Positions 1 to 6,410 of a stretch of DNA of 6,572 nucleotides are shown here, in pieces (positions within the stretch are counted from its first letter, which is position 1; each line of letters starts with the position of its first letter). The translations under genes and the position numbers were made by a program. The DNA lies in NCBI GenBank assembly GCA_905235775.1, contig CAJOMY010000100.1, positions 1 through 6,572 of the forward strand. The letters run 5' to 3'. The stretch is from an uncultured Bacteroidales bacterium (GTDB lineage Bacteria; Bacteroidota; Bacteroidia; Bacteroidales; UBA932). The notes beneath the pieces are model-generated. The model was not told the DNA's origin. It did not search any database and saw only the letters and a list, made by a program, of their open reading frames with translations.

Positions 1-652
1 GGTAGAGCGAGGACCAGGACCAGCGCAGCAGGGCGTTGAAGTGGATCTCGACAGGGTCGAACATGAGGGCGAAACCGGCGCCGCCCTGCAGGCCGTACTC
101 CCAGCGGTTCTCATAGGGCCGGAAGGCGTTGGCGAATTCCGGGTCCAGCGTGGGGCCGCTGCGGGAGATGCTGTTGCGCCAGCCGCCGTAGACGCCCACG
201 TTGGCCATGATCTTGCCGGGGTGGAAGTCCACGTGGATCTGCGCGAGGGCCGGGATCTCGAAGACTTCGATGGTGCCCTGTTCGGCGCCGTCCACATCCT
301 GCGAGCGGCCGGTCTCGGGGTCGCGCTTGAAGCCGAACCCTTCGTAGCCGTGCGCTACGCCCAGCACCAGGCCGAACATGGGGATGTTGTCGAACATCTT
401 GCTGTACTTGGTGAAGGTGACGCTCACGTAGTTCGGCGCGAACTGCCAGGCCCGGTTGTGCCGGGAGGGCGTGTAGTACATGTTGGAGAAGGTGACGCCG
501 TAGTTGACGCCGATCATCACGTAGTCGTTGATGAGCGCCTTCCCGGCGGGGGCGTCCAGCAGCAGCGTGTCAGCTTCGGACGGGGCCTGCGCCCGGGCGC
601 AGGGGGCGGCCAGGGCGAGCAGCAGAAGGAAGAGGGGGAAGAACTTGTGCAT
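1..652 (-). CDS. PorT-like outer-membrane beta-barrel protein, N-terminal part (3' end off the left edge)
   Basis: Only the first 217 codons are inside the window; no stop is reached. The ATG is followed by a classic signal peptide: MHKFF, a Leu-rich core (about residues 6-16), then ARA|QA with likely cleavage after Ala21. The mature part has alternating hydrophobic/aromatic stretches typical of beta strands, such as VMIGVNYGVTFSNMYY (about 45-60), IMANVGVYGGW (about 151-161) and GLQGGAGFALMF (about 188-199). I recognise the pattern (VNYGVTFSNM near the start, ANVGVYGG in the middle, YGLQGG-GFAL-FDPVE before the end) from conserved Bacteroidota outer-membrane beta-barrel proteins of the PorT-like type, usually about 250 residues, so perhaps 30-40 residues are missing. 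The specific role is unknown. The start lies 4 nt after the stop of the lipoprotein gene, which suggests co-translation. Family recall is from memory; no search was run. Confidence 0.85.
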   Translation of the reverse strand, partial: MHKFFPLFLLLLALAAPCARAQAPSEADTLLLDAPAGKALINDYVMIGVNYGVTFSNMYYTPSRHNRAWQFAPNYVSVTFTKYSKMFDNIPMFGLVLGVAHGYEGFGFKRDPETGRSQDVDGAEQGTIEVFEIPALAQIHVDFHPGKIMANVGVYGGWRNSISRSGPTLDPEFANAFRPYENRWEYGLQGGAGFALMFDPVEIHFNALLRWSWSSLY

Positions 653-656
653 GGCG

Positions 657-2441
657 TCAGGGGAACAGGGTGCGGATGTCGGCGCTCTGCACGATCTCGG
701 CGCTGGCCGGAATGGCGAGATAGTCGCTGCCGGAGAAGTCCAGGAATACGACGGCCTCGGGCTGGCGGTGCTCCAGCAGGGAGCCGGTGTCCACGATGGA
801 ATTGCGGTTGCCGTCCTGGGTGATGCGGATGCTGTAGCGTCCGGCCTTGAGGTAGGGGAACAGGAGTGTGCCGTCCCGGTCCGTGACGTAGCTGCGCAAG
901 ACCTTGTCGCGCTTCTCGCCCAGCAGGTCCACGATGATCTTGCGGTCCACGCCGGTGAGTTCAAGCTCGAGCGTGCTCAGGGTTTCGTCGGTGGGCAGGC
1001 TCACCTTCAGGAGGGTGCTGTCCGAATAGTAGCCGTTGATGTCGCGGAAGGCGCGGTGGGGCAGTTTCATCGAATATTCGAAACCGGGCTGGAGCTTGTC
1101 TTTCGGCCGCAGGATGTAGCGGCGCAGGTTGAGGCTGTCCCGCTCCACGCTGAATTCGGCGCGGCTCTGCCGCTGGCGGGTGTTGACGGCCAGGAACTGG
1201 ACGGAGTCGAAGCGCTCGGAGATGATCGGGTTGCGGAATTCCAGCACGAAGCCGTTCTGCTCGACGGTTTCGGGCGCGGCCGTGAAGGAATAGACGCAGG
1301 TCGTGTCCTCATGCTTGATGTTGCGGCGTACGCTCTTGGAGAAGGTCCGCTTTTCTGCAGGCAGGGGGAGCTTGACGATTTCCTGGGTGGGAACGAGCCG
1401 CCCCAGGGAATCCGTCTTGCGGTAGTTGACGTGGATGCGCATCGTGTCGGGCACGGAGCGGCGGCTGTTGATCCACAGCTCCAGGCTGTCCTGCAGGATG
1501 TTGAACTGGCTGATGACCTGGTCGGCCGCGTAGCCGCGTATCCACAGGGAGTCGATCCAGGCGCCCGGGGCCATGAAGGTCAGGTAGGCGGAGCGCTCGG
1601 ACGTTCGTACCTTGTTGACGATGAACTGTTTGGACGGCTTTTCGCGGAAGAGCTTGAGCTCATGCTCGCTGCGGCGCGCGAGGCAGCGGAGCGTGTCCAG
1701 CATGTCGTACCTGAGGATCTCCGGGACGGTGTCGGAGGCCACGAGGACCGGCCGGATGAGCGAGTCGGCGAAGGCGACGGTCTCCGTCTCCGGGTCGTAG
1801 ATGTTGTCGTTGTTGGCGTCCCGGATGGCATAGAGCCTGTACACGGTGTCCTGGATGAAGGGAAGGATGAAGAAGCCCCAGTCGTCGGTCTTCGCGGCGG
1901 CGTAGGGGCGGTGCCGGAGGACGGCCGAGTCGGCGAGGTCCCGGTGCAGCAGCACGGTGGCGCCCTTGACGGGGGCGAGGGTGTTGCAGTCGCGTACCGT
2001 GCCCGTGATCATCATCGAGTCGATCCGGGATCCGGTGGAGAAGACGTAGGTGTAGCCCGGGAACAGGTTGCCCTCGTTGGCGTCCGCGATGGCGTCGGTG
2101 AAGCTGAGGGTGTAGGTTATGTCCGGTTCGAGCGGCTCCTCGAAGGAGACAATGAGGTTTCTGCCGCGCAGGCGCGACTTGGGCGGGCGCTGCTGGGGCG
2201 GCGACAGGAAGATGTTCGAGGGCGTCTTGATGGTCACGTACTCATTGAATGTGAATACGAAACTGGCGCCTTCGAGCGGAACGTCCACGGCGCCCGGCAG
2301 GGGTTTGATGTCGATGATCAGCGGCGGGATGGTGTCCTTCTTGCCGCCGGAGGGCGCCTGCGTCGTATTGGCGCAGGAGGGGAAGAAAAGCGGCAGCAGG
2401 CAGGCGCCGACAAGCAGGATCAGGGGCAGGAATCTTTTCAT
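657..2441 (-). CDS. Ig-like (Big_5/SbsA) domain lipoprotein, Bacteroidota type
   Basis: This is a 594-residue predicted lipoprotein. The start is set at the ATG beginning MKRFLPLILLVGACLLPLFF. It gives a proper lipoprotein signal peptide with acceptor Cys23 (FFPSC) and lies 4 nt after the rel stop. A longer ATG reading from 2468 would overlap rel and put nine polar residues before the signal. After the Cys comes a short linker with PSGGKKDTIPP, the hallmark lead-in of the Bacteroidota family in which the first domain (about residues 40-138) is an SbsA-like Ig domain: proline after D-P-V-D-V, then FNEYV, LIVSFEEPLEPDITYTLSF and YVFSTG. A carboxypeptidase-like/Ig-type segment follows (about 146-206). 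Two acidic loops, DANNDNIYD (208-216) and DGNRNSIVD (543-551), resemble calcium-binding DxNxDxxxD loops. The rest is beta-rich and unassigned. It probably sits in the periplasm or outer membrane. Exact function is unknown; pairing with rel and a beta-barrel gene suggests an envelope role. Confidence 0.9.
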   Translation of the reverse strand: MKRFLPLILLVGACLLPLFFPSCANTTQAPSGGKKDTIPPLIIDIKPLPGAVDVPLEGASFVFTFNEYVTIKTPSNIFLSPPQQRPPKSRLRGRNLIVSFEEPLEPDITYTLSFTDAIADANEGNLFPGYTYVFSTGSRIDSMMITGTVRDCNTLAPVKGATVLLHRDLADSAVLRHRPYAAAKTDDWGFFILPFIQDTVYRLYAIRDANNDNIYDPETETVAFADSLIRPVLVASDTVPEILRYDMLDTLRCLARRSEHELKLFREKPSKQFIVNKVRTSERSAYLTFMAPGAWIDSLWIRGYAADQVISQFNILQDSLELWINSRRSVPDTMRIHVNYRKTDSLGRLVPTQEIVKLPLPAEKRTFSKSVRRNIKHEDTTCVYSFTAAPETVEQNGFVLEFRNPIISERFDSVQFLAVNTRQRQSRAEFSVERDSLNLRRYILRPKDKLQPGFEYSMKLPHRAFRDINGYYSDSTLLKVSLPTDETLSTLELELTGVDRKIIVDLLGEKRDKVLRSYVTDRDGTLLFPYLKAGRYSIRITQDGNRNSIVDTGSLLEHRQPEAVVFLDFSGSDYLAIPASAEIVQSADIRTLFP

Positions 2442-2445
2442 GGCG

Positions 2446-4635
2446 TCAGATGTCTGTGCGGACGACATCCTGGATGCCGTCGATTCTGGAGAGCCCTTCC
2501 ACCATCCGTTCGAGGTTCTTCTTGTCCCGGACGAGCAGTTCGATGAATCCTTCGAAGAGGCCGCCGTCCGTGGAGAGCTGAAGTTTGCGGATGTTGATGC
2601 TGAGCGTGCGGGAGATGAAACTGGAGATGTCGCTGAGCAGGCCGAGCCGGTCGATGCCCTTGAGGGAGATGCGGATCGGGTATTCCTGCTGCACGGCGCC
2701 CCACTGGGGGACGACCATGCGGTTGCCGTATTTGCTGGCGAGGCTTTCCGCCACGGGGCAGGATTTCTTGTGGACGATCACGAGCCGGTCGCTCATCGAG
2801 AAGCCGATCACCGGGTCGCCCGGAATCGGGTGGCAGCATTCCGCGATCCTGTATTCGATCGGGTAGGCGTTGTCCTCGTGGCCGGAGAATTTGCGTTTCT
2901 GTCCCGTGGACAGGTCTTTCTCGTCGATGATGGCCTTGAATTCCTCGGGACCGAGCAGGCCCAGTCCGATGCGGAAGAAGAGTTCATCTTCATCGTGGAG
3001 CTGGGTGTAGTCCTGGAACTTGCGTACCAGTTCCTTGCTGTTCTGCAGGCCCATCAGGTGGACGCGCTCCCCGAAGATGCGCTCGCCGTCGCGGGCGATG
3101 CTGTCGAAGTCGCGGCGGAAGTACTCGATGACGCGGTTCCGGGCATAGCGGGTCTGCAGGAAGGACACCCAGTCCATCTTCGGACGGGCGTTCTCCGCGG
3201 TGATGATCTCGACCTGGTCGCCTGCCTTGAGGGTATGCGAGAGCGGGACGAGCTTCATGTTGACTTTGGCGGCGATGGCCCGGTTGCCGATCTCCGTATG
3301 GATCTGGTAGGCGAAGTCGAGGGCGGTCGCGCCGCCGCGGATCGCCCGCTGTTCGCCCTTGGGCGTGAAGACCACGATCTCGCTGCTGACCAGGTCCCTG
3401 TGGATGATGTCCAGCAGTTCCAGGGCGCTCAGGTCGTCGCTCAGGAGGATGTCTTGCACTTCGGCGAGCCACTTGTCCATTTCGGAGCCGTTCTCGGAGA
3501 TGTAGCCGTCATTCTTGTAGGCCCAGTGGGCCGCGATGCCCTTCTCGGCGATGTCATCCATGCGCCGGGAGCGGATCTGTACCTCCATCCAGAAGCCCGA
3601 ATGGCTCATCAGGGTGCAGTGCAGGGCTTCGTATCCGTTGTTCTTGGGCTGGGAGATCCAGTCGCGGCGCCGGGAGAGATTTTCGCGGTAGAGGTGCGTG
3701 ACGGTGGAGAAGATGAGGTAGGCCTGTCCGCGCTCGGCCTGTACGTTGTTTTCGTCCGGGTCGAAGATGATGCGGACGGCGTAGAGATCGTAGATCTGCT
3801 CGAAGGGGACCTGCTTCGTGCGCATCTTGTACCAGATGGAATAGGGGGTCTTGATCCGCTTCTTGATCGTGAAGTGGTAGCCGGCCTGGCTGAGGGCTTC
3901 CGAGATGGGGGCGATGAAGTTGTCGATGTCCTTGTCACGCGATGCGACGTTGCCGGCGATGCGCTCGGTGATGCGGCGATAGTCCTCCGGCTCCTTGTAG
4001 CGGAGCCAGATGTTCTCCATCTCCGACTTGACGCTGTACAGGCCAAGTCGGTGCGCCAGCGGGATGAAGATGAACATGGTTTCGGAGAGGATCTTGTCCC
4101 GCTTGTGCTCAGGCATGAACTCGATGGTCCGGCAGTTGTGCAGCCGGTCCGCAAGCTTGATCAGCACCACGCGCACGTCGTCGCCCAGCGTGAGCAGGAT
4201 GCGCTTGAAGTTCTCCGCCTGCATGCTTTCCGTGCCCATGACCTCGCCCTTGCGGTCTTCGTTGTCCAGCACGGTCTTGATCTTGGTCAGGCCGTCCACG
4301 AGGGTGGCGATCTTGTCGCCGAAAAGGTTGCGGATGTCGTCCACCGTGTAGGCTGTGTCCTCGACGACGTCGTGCAGCAGGGCGGCGCAGATGGATTTGC
4401 AGCCCAGGCCTATTTCCGAGACGACGATCTCGGCCACGGAGATCGGGTGCAGGATGTAAGGCTCGCCAGACCGGCGGCGGACGTCCTTGTGGGCCTGGTT
4501 GGCGAACTGGAAGGCCTTGCGGACGGTCTCCACCTCCGACTTGTCCTTGCAACGTCCGGCGGCGACTTTCATCAACGAGTGGTAGGCTTCGTCGATGCGG
4601 CGGTAATCATCGGGTGTGAACTGGGAGAGACTCAT
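2446..4635 (-). CDS. rel: RelA/SpoT-family bifunctional (p)ppGpp synthetase/hydrolase
   Basis: This is a full-length 729-residue long Rel enzyme, which makes (p)ppGpp from ATP and GTP/GDP and should also hydrolyse it. The domains appear in the expected order. The HD hydrolase (about 43-190) keeps its metal/catalytic set: H63 in YILHP, H88-D89 in HDVVEDT and D163 in LADRLHN. The synthetase (about 230-360) has RIKTPYSIWYKM (259-271 region), D283 in IYDLYAVR, NGYEALH (333-339) and E351 in EVQIRS. TGS spans about 418-479 with H446 in YQIHTEIG. A helical region follows, then a zinc-finger/RIS region with C600-C601-H602 and C626, and an ACT domain (about 653-727). The motif before the NGY loop is RRRD (322-325), the basic form (RXKD-like) associated with bifunctional Rel rather than the acidic EXDD of synthetase-only RelA. 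The ATG overlaps the stop of the membrane-protein gene by one base (TAATG). Many Bacteroidales carry a second long RelA/SpoT paralogue, so which one this is cannot be told here. Confidence 0.98.
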   Translation of the reverse strand: MSLSQFTPDDYRRIDEAYHSLMKVAAGRCKDKSEVETVRKAFQFANQAHKDVRRRSGEPYILHPISVAEIVVSEIGLGCKSICAALLHDVVEDTAYTVDDIRNLFGDKIATLVDGLTKIKTVLDNEDRKGEVMGTESMQAENFKRILLTLGDDVRVVLIKLADRLHNCRTIEFMPEHKRDKILSETMFIFIPLAHRLGLYSVKSEMENIWLRYKEPEDYRRITERIAGNVASRDKDIDNFIAPISEALSQAGYHFTIKKRIKTPYSIWYKMRTKQVPFEQIYDLYAVRIIFDPDENNVQAERGQAYLIFSTVTHLYRENLSRRRDWISQPKNNGYEALHCTLMSHSGFWMEVQIRSRRMDDIAEKGIAAHWAYKNDGYISENGSEMDKWLAEVQDILLSDDLSALELLDIIHRDLVSSEIVVFTPKGEQRAIRGGATALDFAYQIHTEIGNRAIAAKVNMKLVPLSHTLKAGDQVEIITAENARPKMDWVSFLQTRYARNRVIEYFRRDFDSIARDGERIFGERVHLMGLQNSKELVRKFQDYTQLHDEDELFFRIGLGLLGPEEFKAIIDEKDLSTGQKRKFSGHEDNAYPIEYRIAECCHPIPGDPVIGFSMSDRLVIVHKKSCPVAESLASKYGNRMVVPQWGAVQQEYPIRISLKGIDRLGLLSDISSFISRTLSINIRKLQLSTDGGLFEGFIELLVRDKKNLERMVEGLSRIDGIQDVVRTDI

Positions 4636-5570
4636 TATTGGTTATCGGTGTCCCACGCGGAGACTTTATATTGGTCGACATTCTGGAAACTGTATGTAAG
4701 CTGCGCACCGTAGATGATGATCTGCCAGCTGAAGTTCAGCCAGATCAGGAAAAGGGGCACGGCGGCCAGGATTCCGTAGGCCTGGCTGAGCCGTCCCACG
4801 AACATCTGCGTGTTCAGGTACAGGTGTTGGAAAAGCATGAAGATCAGGCCGGCGATCAGTGCCGCCCAGAAGGCGTACTTCGGCTGGACGTAGACGGCCG
4901 GAATGTACTTGTACATTACGGTCAGGGTGCCCACGAGGATGGCGTAGAAGGCCAGGTTGCCCAGCCACTTGAAGAGTCCGCGGACTTCCTTCATGTCGAG
5001 GCCGAAAAGTTCGGTCAGGTTGGTGGCGTAAACGACTCCGGAACTGAATATGATCAGGATGAACGGCGTCAGGAAGAGCACCAGGAAGTAGAACCCGAAT
5101 CGCTTGTAGATCTTGCGGGGGATCTTGAGGATGCCCCATACGTTGTTGAACACACGCTCCACCTGGAACATCATCCACAGGATGGCCCAGAGGAACATGA
5201 GGGCGGAGACGAGCCCGATCCCGCCGCCTTGCGCGGAAGTGAGGATGGCGCTTGCCCGTTCGGAGAGCAGGGAGACGATTTCCGGATGGGAGGGCAGGAT
5301 GATGCCGAGGATTTCGGTGATTTTGTTGTCCAGGCCCAGACCGCCCGTGACGGCAAAGGCGAAGGCGATCGAAGGCACGAGGGCGAGGGTGATGAAGTAG
5401 CTCAGCGAGACGCACTGGAAGCCCATCCGGTTCTCCATGAAGGTCTTGAAGGTGATGCGGATGATCTTCCAGGTGCGGACGAGCCAGGCGTAGAACCTGG
5501 AATCCCCGCTGGTGTCGAGGGTCCAGATCCGGTCGGAGAACAGGTCCGTTATTTTGCTGGCTATCTTCAT
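4635..5570 (-). CDS. YihY/BrkB-family inner-membrane protein
   Basis: This is a 311-residue polytopic membrane protein of the YihY/virulence factor BrkB family (once mislabelled ribonuclease BN). About six membrane segments can be seen, at roughly residues 53-75, 115-136, 158-182, 201-221, 230-252 and 266-291. Family-typical features are the cytoplasm-edge VERVFNNVWGI after the second segment, YKYIP after the fourth, the QAYG turn before the sixth and YGAQLTYS at its end. Transport or export roles have been proposed for the family, but the substrate is unsettled. The start is placed at the ATG at 5570, which gives MKIASKITDLF and an 8-nt gap from the upstream stop. A TTG at 5582 would add only four residues and overlap that stop. 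The stop codon shares one base with the rel ATG, so translation of rel is probably coupled to this gene. Confidence 0.93.
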   Translation of the reverse strand: MKIASKITDLFSDRIWTLDTSGDSRFYAWLVRTWKIIRITFKTFMENRMGFQCVSLSYFITLALVPSIAFAFAVTGGLGLDNKITEILGIILPSHPEIVSLLSERASAILTSAQGGGIGLVSALMFLWAILWMMFQVERVFNNVWGILKIPRKIYKRFGFYFLVLFLTPFILIIFSSGVVYATNLTELFGLDMKEVRGLFKWLGNLAFYAILVGTLTVMYKYIPAVYVQPKYAFWAALIAGLIFMLFQHLYLNTQMFVGRLSQAYGILAAVPLFLIWLNFSWQIIIYGAQLTYSFQNVDQYKVSAWDTDNQ

Positions 5571-5578
5571 CGTATGGC

Positions 5579-6328
5579 TCAAAACAACGTTAATTCTTCA
5601 ATGACCTGCCCCTTGCCCGGCCGGTCGGCGTCAGCGGGCTTGCCCCCGTCGGGCAGAGAAAAACGTCCTCGCTCCGCTGCGGAAATGCCCTCCGAGGGCA
5701 ACCTGCTGCCCGACTCGCCGGATTGGCAGGGCTCTTCCGTAGCCGTTCTCCCGGGTAGGGTCGGGCGTGCGGAGCTTAGCCCGATAGCGGAGGAAGAGCC
5801 GCTGCCAGACGGCGTCTGTGCGGGCAGCATGGCGCGGAATTCTTCTTCCGAGATGACCGGGATCCCCAGTTTCTCACACTTCTTGAGTTTCTCCGGACCG
5901 GGCTTGGCGCCGGCCAGCAGGAAGGCGGTGGCCCCGCTCACGGAGGAGCCGGCCTTGCCGCCGTGGGCTGCAATGAGGTCTTTCATCCGCTCGCGGCTGA
6001 TGCTGAAGTTGCCGGAGATGACGATGGTCTTGCCCGCCAGGGCGTCGGAGAGGGCGGTGTCCTGTCCGGCTCCGTCGAAGCGGAGGCCGGCGGCGCGCAG
6101 CCGGGCGATCTGCTCCAGCTGGACGGGATCGTGGAGGAAGTCGTAGATGCTGCGGGCGATGACCTCGCCCACGTCGCCGACTTCGAGCAGCTGCTCCTGC
6201 GTGGCGGCCGCCAGGGCGTCGATGCTGCCGAAATCGATAGTTGTTCGCGTTATTATAACCGAGTTGAACGGCGCAGGCTTAATGGCCGCCGAATCGGCAA
6301 TTACTCCGTTGACTTGTGTGACATTCAT
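5579..6328 (-). CDS. ligA: 5'-truncated NAD-dependent DNA ligase: HhH + BRCT C-terminal remnant with extended tail
   Basis: This is a 249-residue frame whose residues 33-168 match the C-terminal end of bacterial LigA. FGSIDALAAATQEQLLEVGDVG and the following residues to about 66 are the last helix-hairpin-helix motif. Residues about 95-168 are the BRCT domain in its Bacteroidota form: TIVISGNF, SRERMKDLIAAHGGK, SSVS, a GPEKLKK stretch, then GIPVISEEEFRAML. The adenylation domain with the KxDG lysine, the OB fold, the zinc finger and the earlier HhH repeats (about 500 residues) are absent, so it cannot ligate DNA alone. Residues 1-32 show no LigA similarity, and the DNA there is AT-richer. A Gly/Ser/Pro-rich tail (about 170-239) comes from palindromic DNA, and the last residues EELTLF resemble a beta-clamp-binding motif. 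The ATG at 6328 is preferred because a promoter-like element lies just upstream; a TTG at 6421 lies inside a stem-loop. It may be a pseudogene, a hybrid gene or an assembly join. An intact ligA is expected elsewhere, since the enzyme is usually essential. Confidence 0.75.
   Translation of the reverse strand: MNVTQVNGVIADSAAIKPAPFNSVIITRTTIDFGSIDALAAATQEQLLEVGDVGEVIARSIYDFLHDPVQLEQIARLRAAGLRFDGAGQDTALSDALAGKTIVISGNFSISRERMKDLIAAHGGKAGSSVSGATAFLLAGAKPGPEKLKKCEKLGIPVISEEEFRAMLPAQTPSGSGSSSAIGLSSARPTLPGRTATEEPCQSGESGSRLPSEGISAAERGRFSLPDGGKPADADRPGKGQVIEELTLF
5606..5827. repeat. Palindrome-rich element read in frame within the ligA tail
   Basis: Several inverted repeats are stacked in about 220 bases. 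GTCGGGCAG (5648-5656) pairs with CTGCCCGAC (5706-5714). Inside that pair are TCCGC-T-GCGGA (5673-5683) and TGCCCT-CCG-AGGGCA (5686-5700). GGCAGGGCTCTTCC (5725-5738) pairs with GGAAGAGCCGCTGCC (5792-5806) with one bulged base, and TCGGGC (5761-5766) pairs with GCCCGA (5779-5784) inside it. CAGAC-GGC-GTCTG (5806-5818) follows. CCGGCCGG lies at 5617-5624, and CTGCCC (5606-5611) is inverted at 5822-5827 at the outer ends. The stretch codes for a Gly/Ser/Pro-rich segment without a stop in the ligA frame. It is a likely in-frame insertion of a palindromic element. I saw no target duplication at its ends. Confidence 0.6.
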
Positions 6329-6410
6329 TGCTGAATCAATTCCAACGGCAAAATTATAAAAAACGATGTTGATTTTATTTGTTTTGTGCCGAATTTGAGT
6401 TTTTAAAAAG
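6236..6410. other. AT-rich segment joined to the ligA remnant; leader of the operon
   Basis: By hand count, G+C falls from about 68% (6181-6240, ligA) to about 52% (6241-6300) and about 31% (6301-6410). LigA similarity ends at the TTCGGC codons around 6230. I checked the three minus-strand frames upstream of that point for the expected GIR-x-VGE region of LigA and found none. The segment holds a -7-like promoter element and the chosen ATG. A plus-strand frame also reads through it to a stop near 6357, but I cannot assign that frame. Confidence 0.55.
6348..6356 (-). promoter_or_regulatory. Bacteroidota-type -7 promoter element (TAATTTTGC)
   Basis: On the minus strand this reads TAATTTTGC, an exact match to the Bacteroidota -7 consensus TAnnTTTGY. 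It lies about 20 nt before the ATG at 6328, so transcription would start just before the truncated ligA frame and could drive the whole minus-strand unit. No clear -33 TTTG box sits about 19-21 nt further upstream, and in AT-rich DNA such a match can arise by chance. Confidence 0.45.

Noticed and set aside
2439..2468. Upstream ATG at 2468 for the lipoprotein
   Set aside because: It would overlap rel by 23 nt and place MSSAQTSDA ahead of a lipoprotein signal peptide. The ATG at 2441 gives a standard signal sequence and the same 4-nt junction seen downstream.
528..2546. A 672-codon open frame on the plus strand
   Set aside because: It lies antisense to the lipoprotein gene, has a low-complexity Gly/Ala/Val/Asp/Glu/Arg composition and no recognisable domain. 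It is a by-product of GC-rich codon bias on the other strand.
2119..4713. An 864-codon open frame on the plus strand
   Set aside because: It is exactly antisense to rel, whose motifs are complete. The antisense protein is a biased mix of D, V, A, G and H without domain features.
5568..5582. TTG start at 5582 for the YihY-family protein
   Set aside because: It adds only SHT before an ATG that is itself suitable and overlaps the upstream stop. It cannot be fully excluded as a coupled start.
4638..6146. A 502-codon open frame on the plus strand
   Set aside because: It is antisense to the YihY-family and ligA-remnant genes and has a shadow-like composition; no family is recognised.
6306..6348. 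CCGTTG/CAACGG inverted pair and a small GCCGA-A-TCGGC palindrome, considered as an invertible promoter or operator
   Set aside because: The arms are only 5-6 bp and there is no recombinase gene in the window, so they are indistinguishable from chance.
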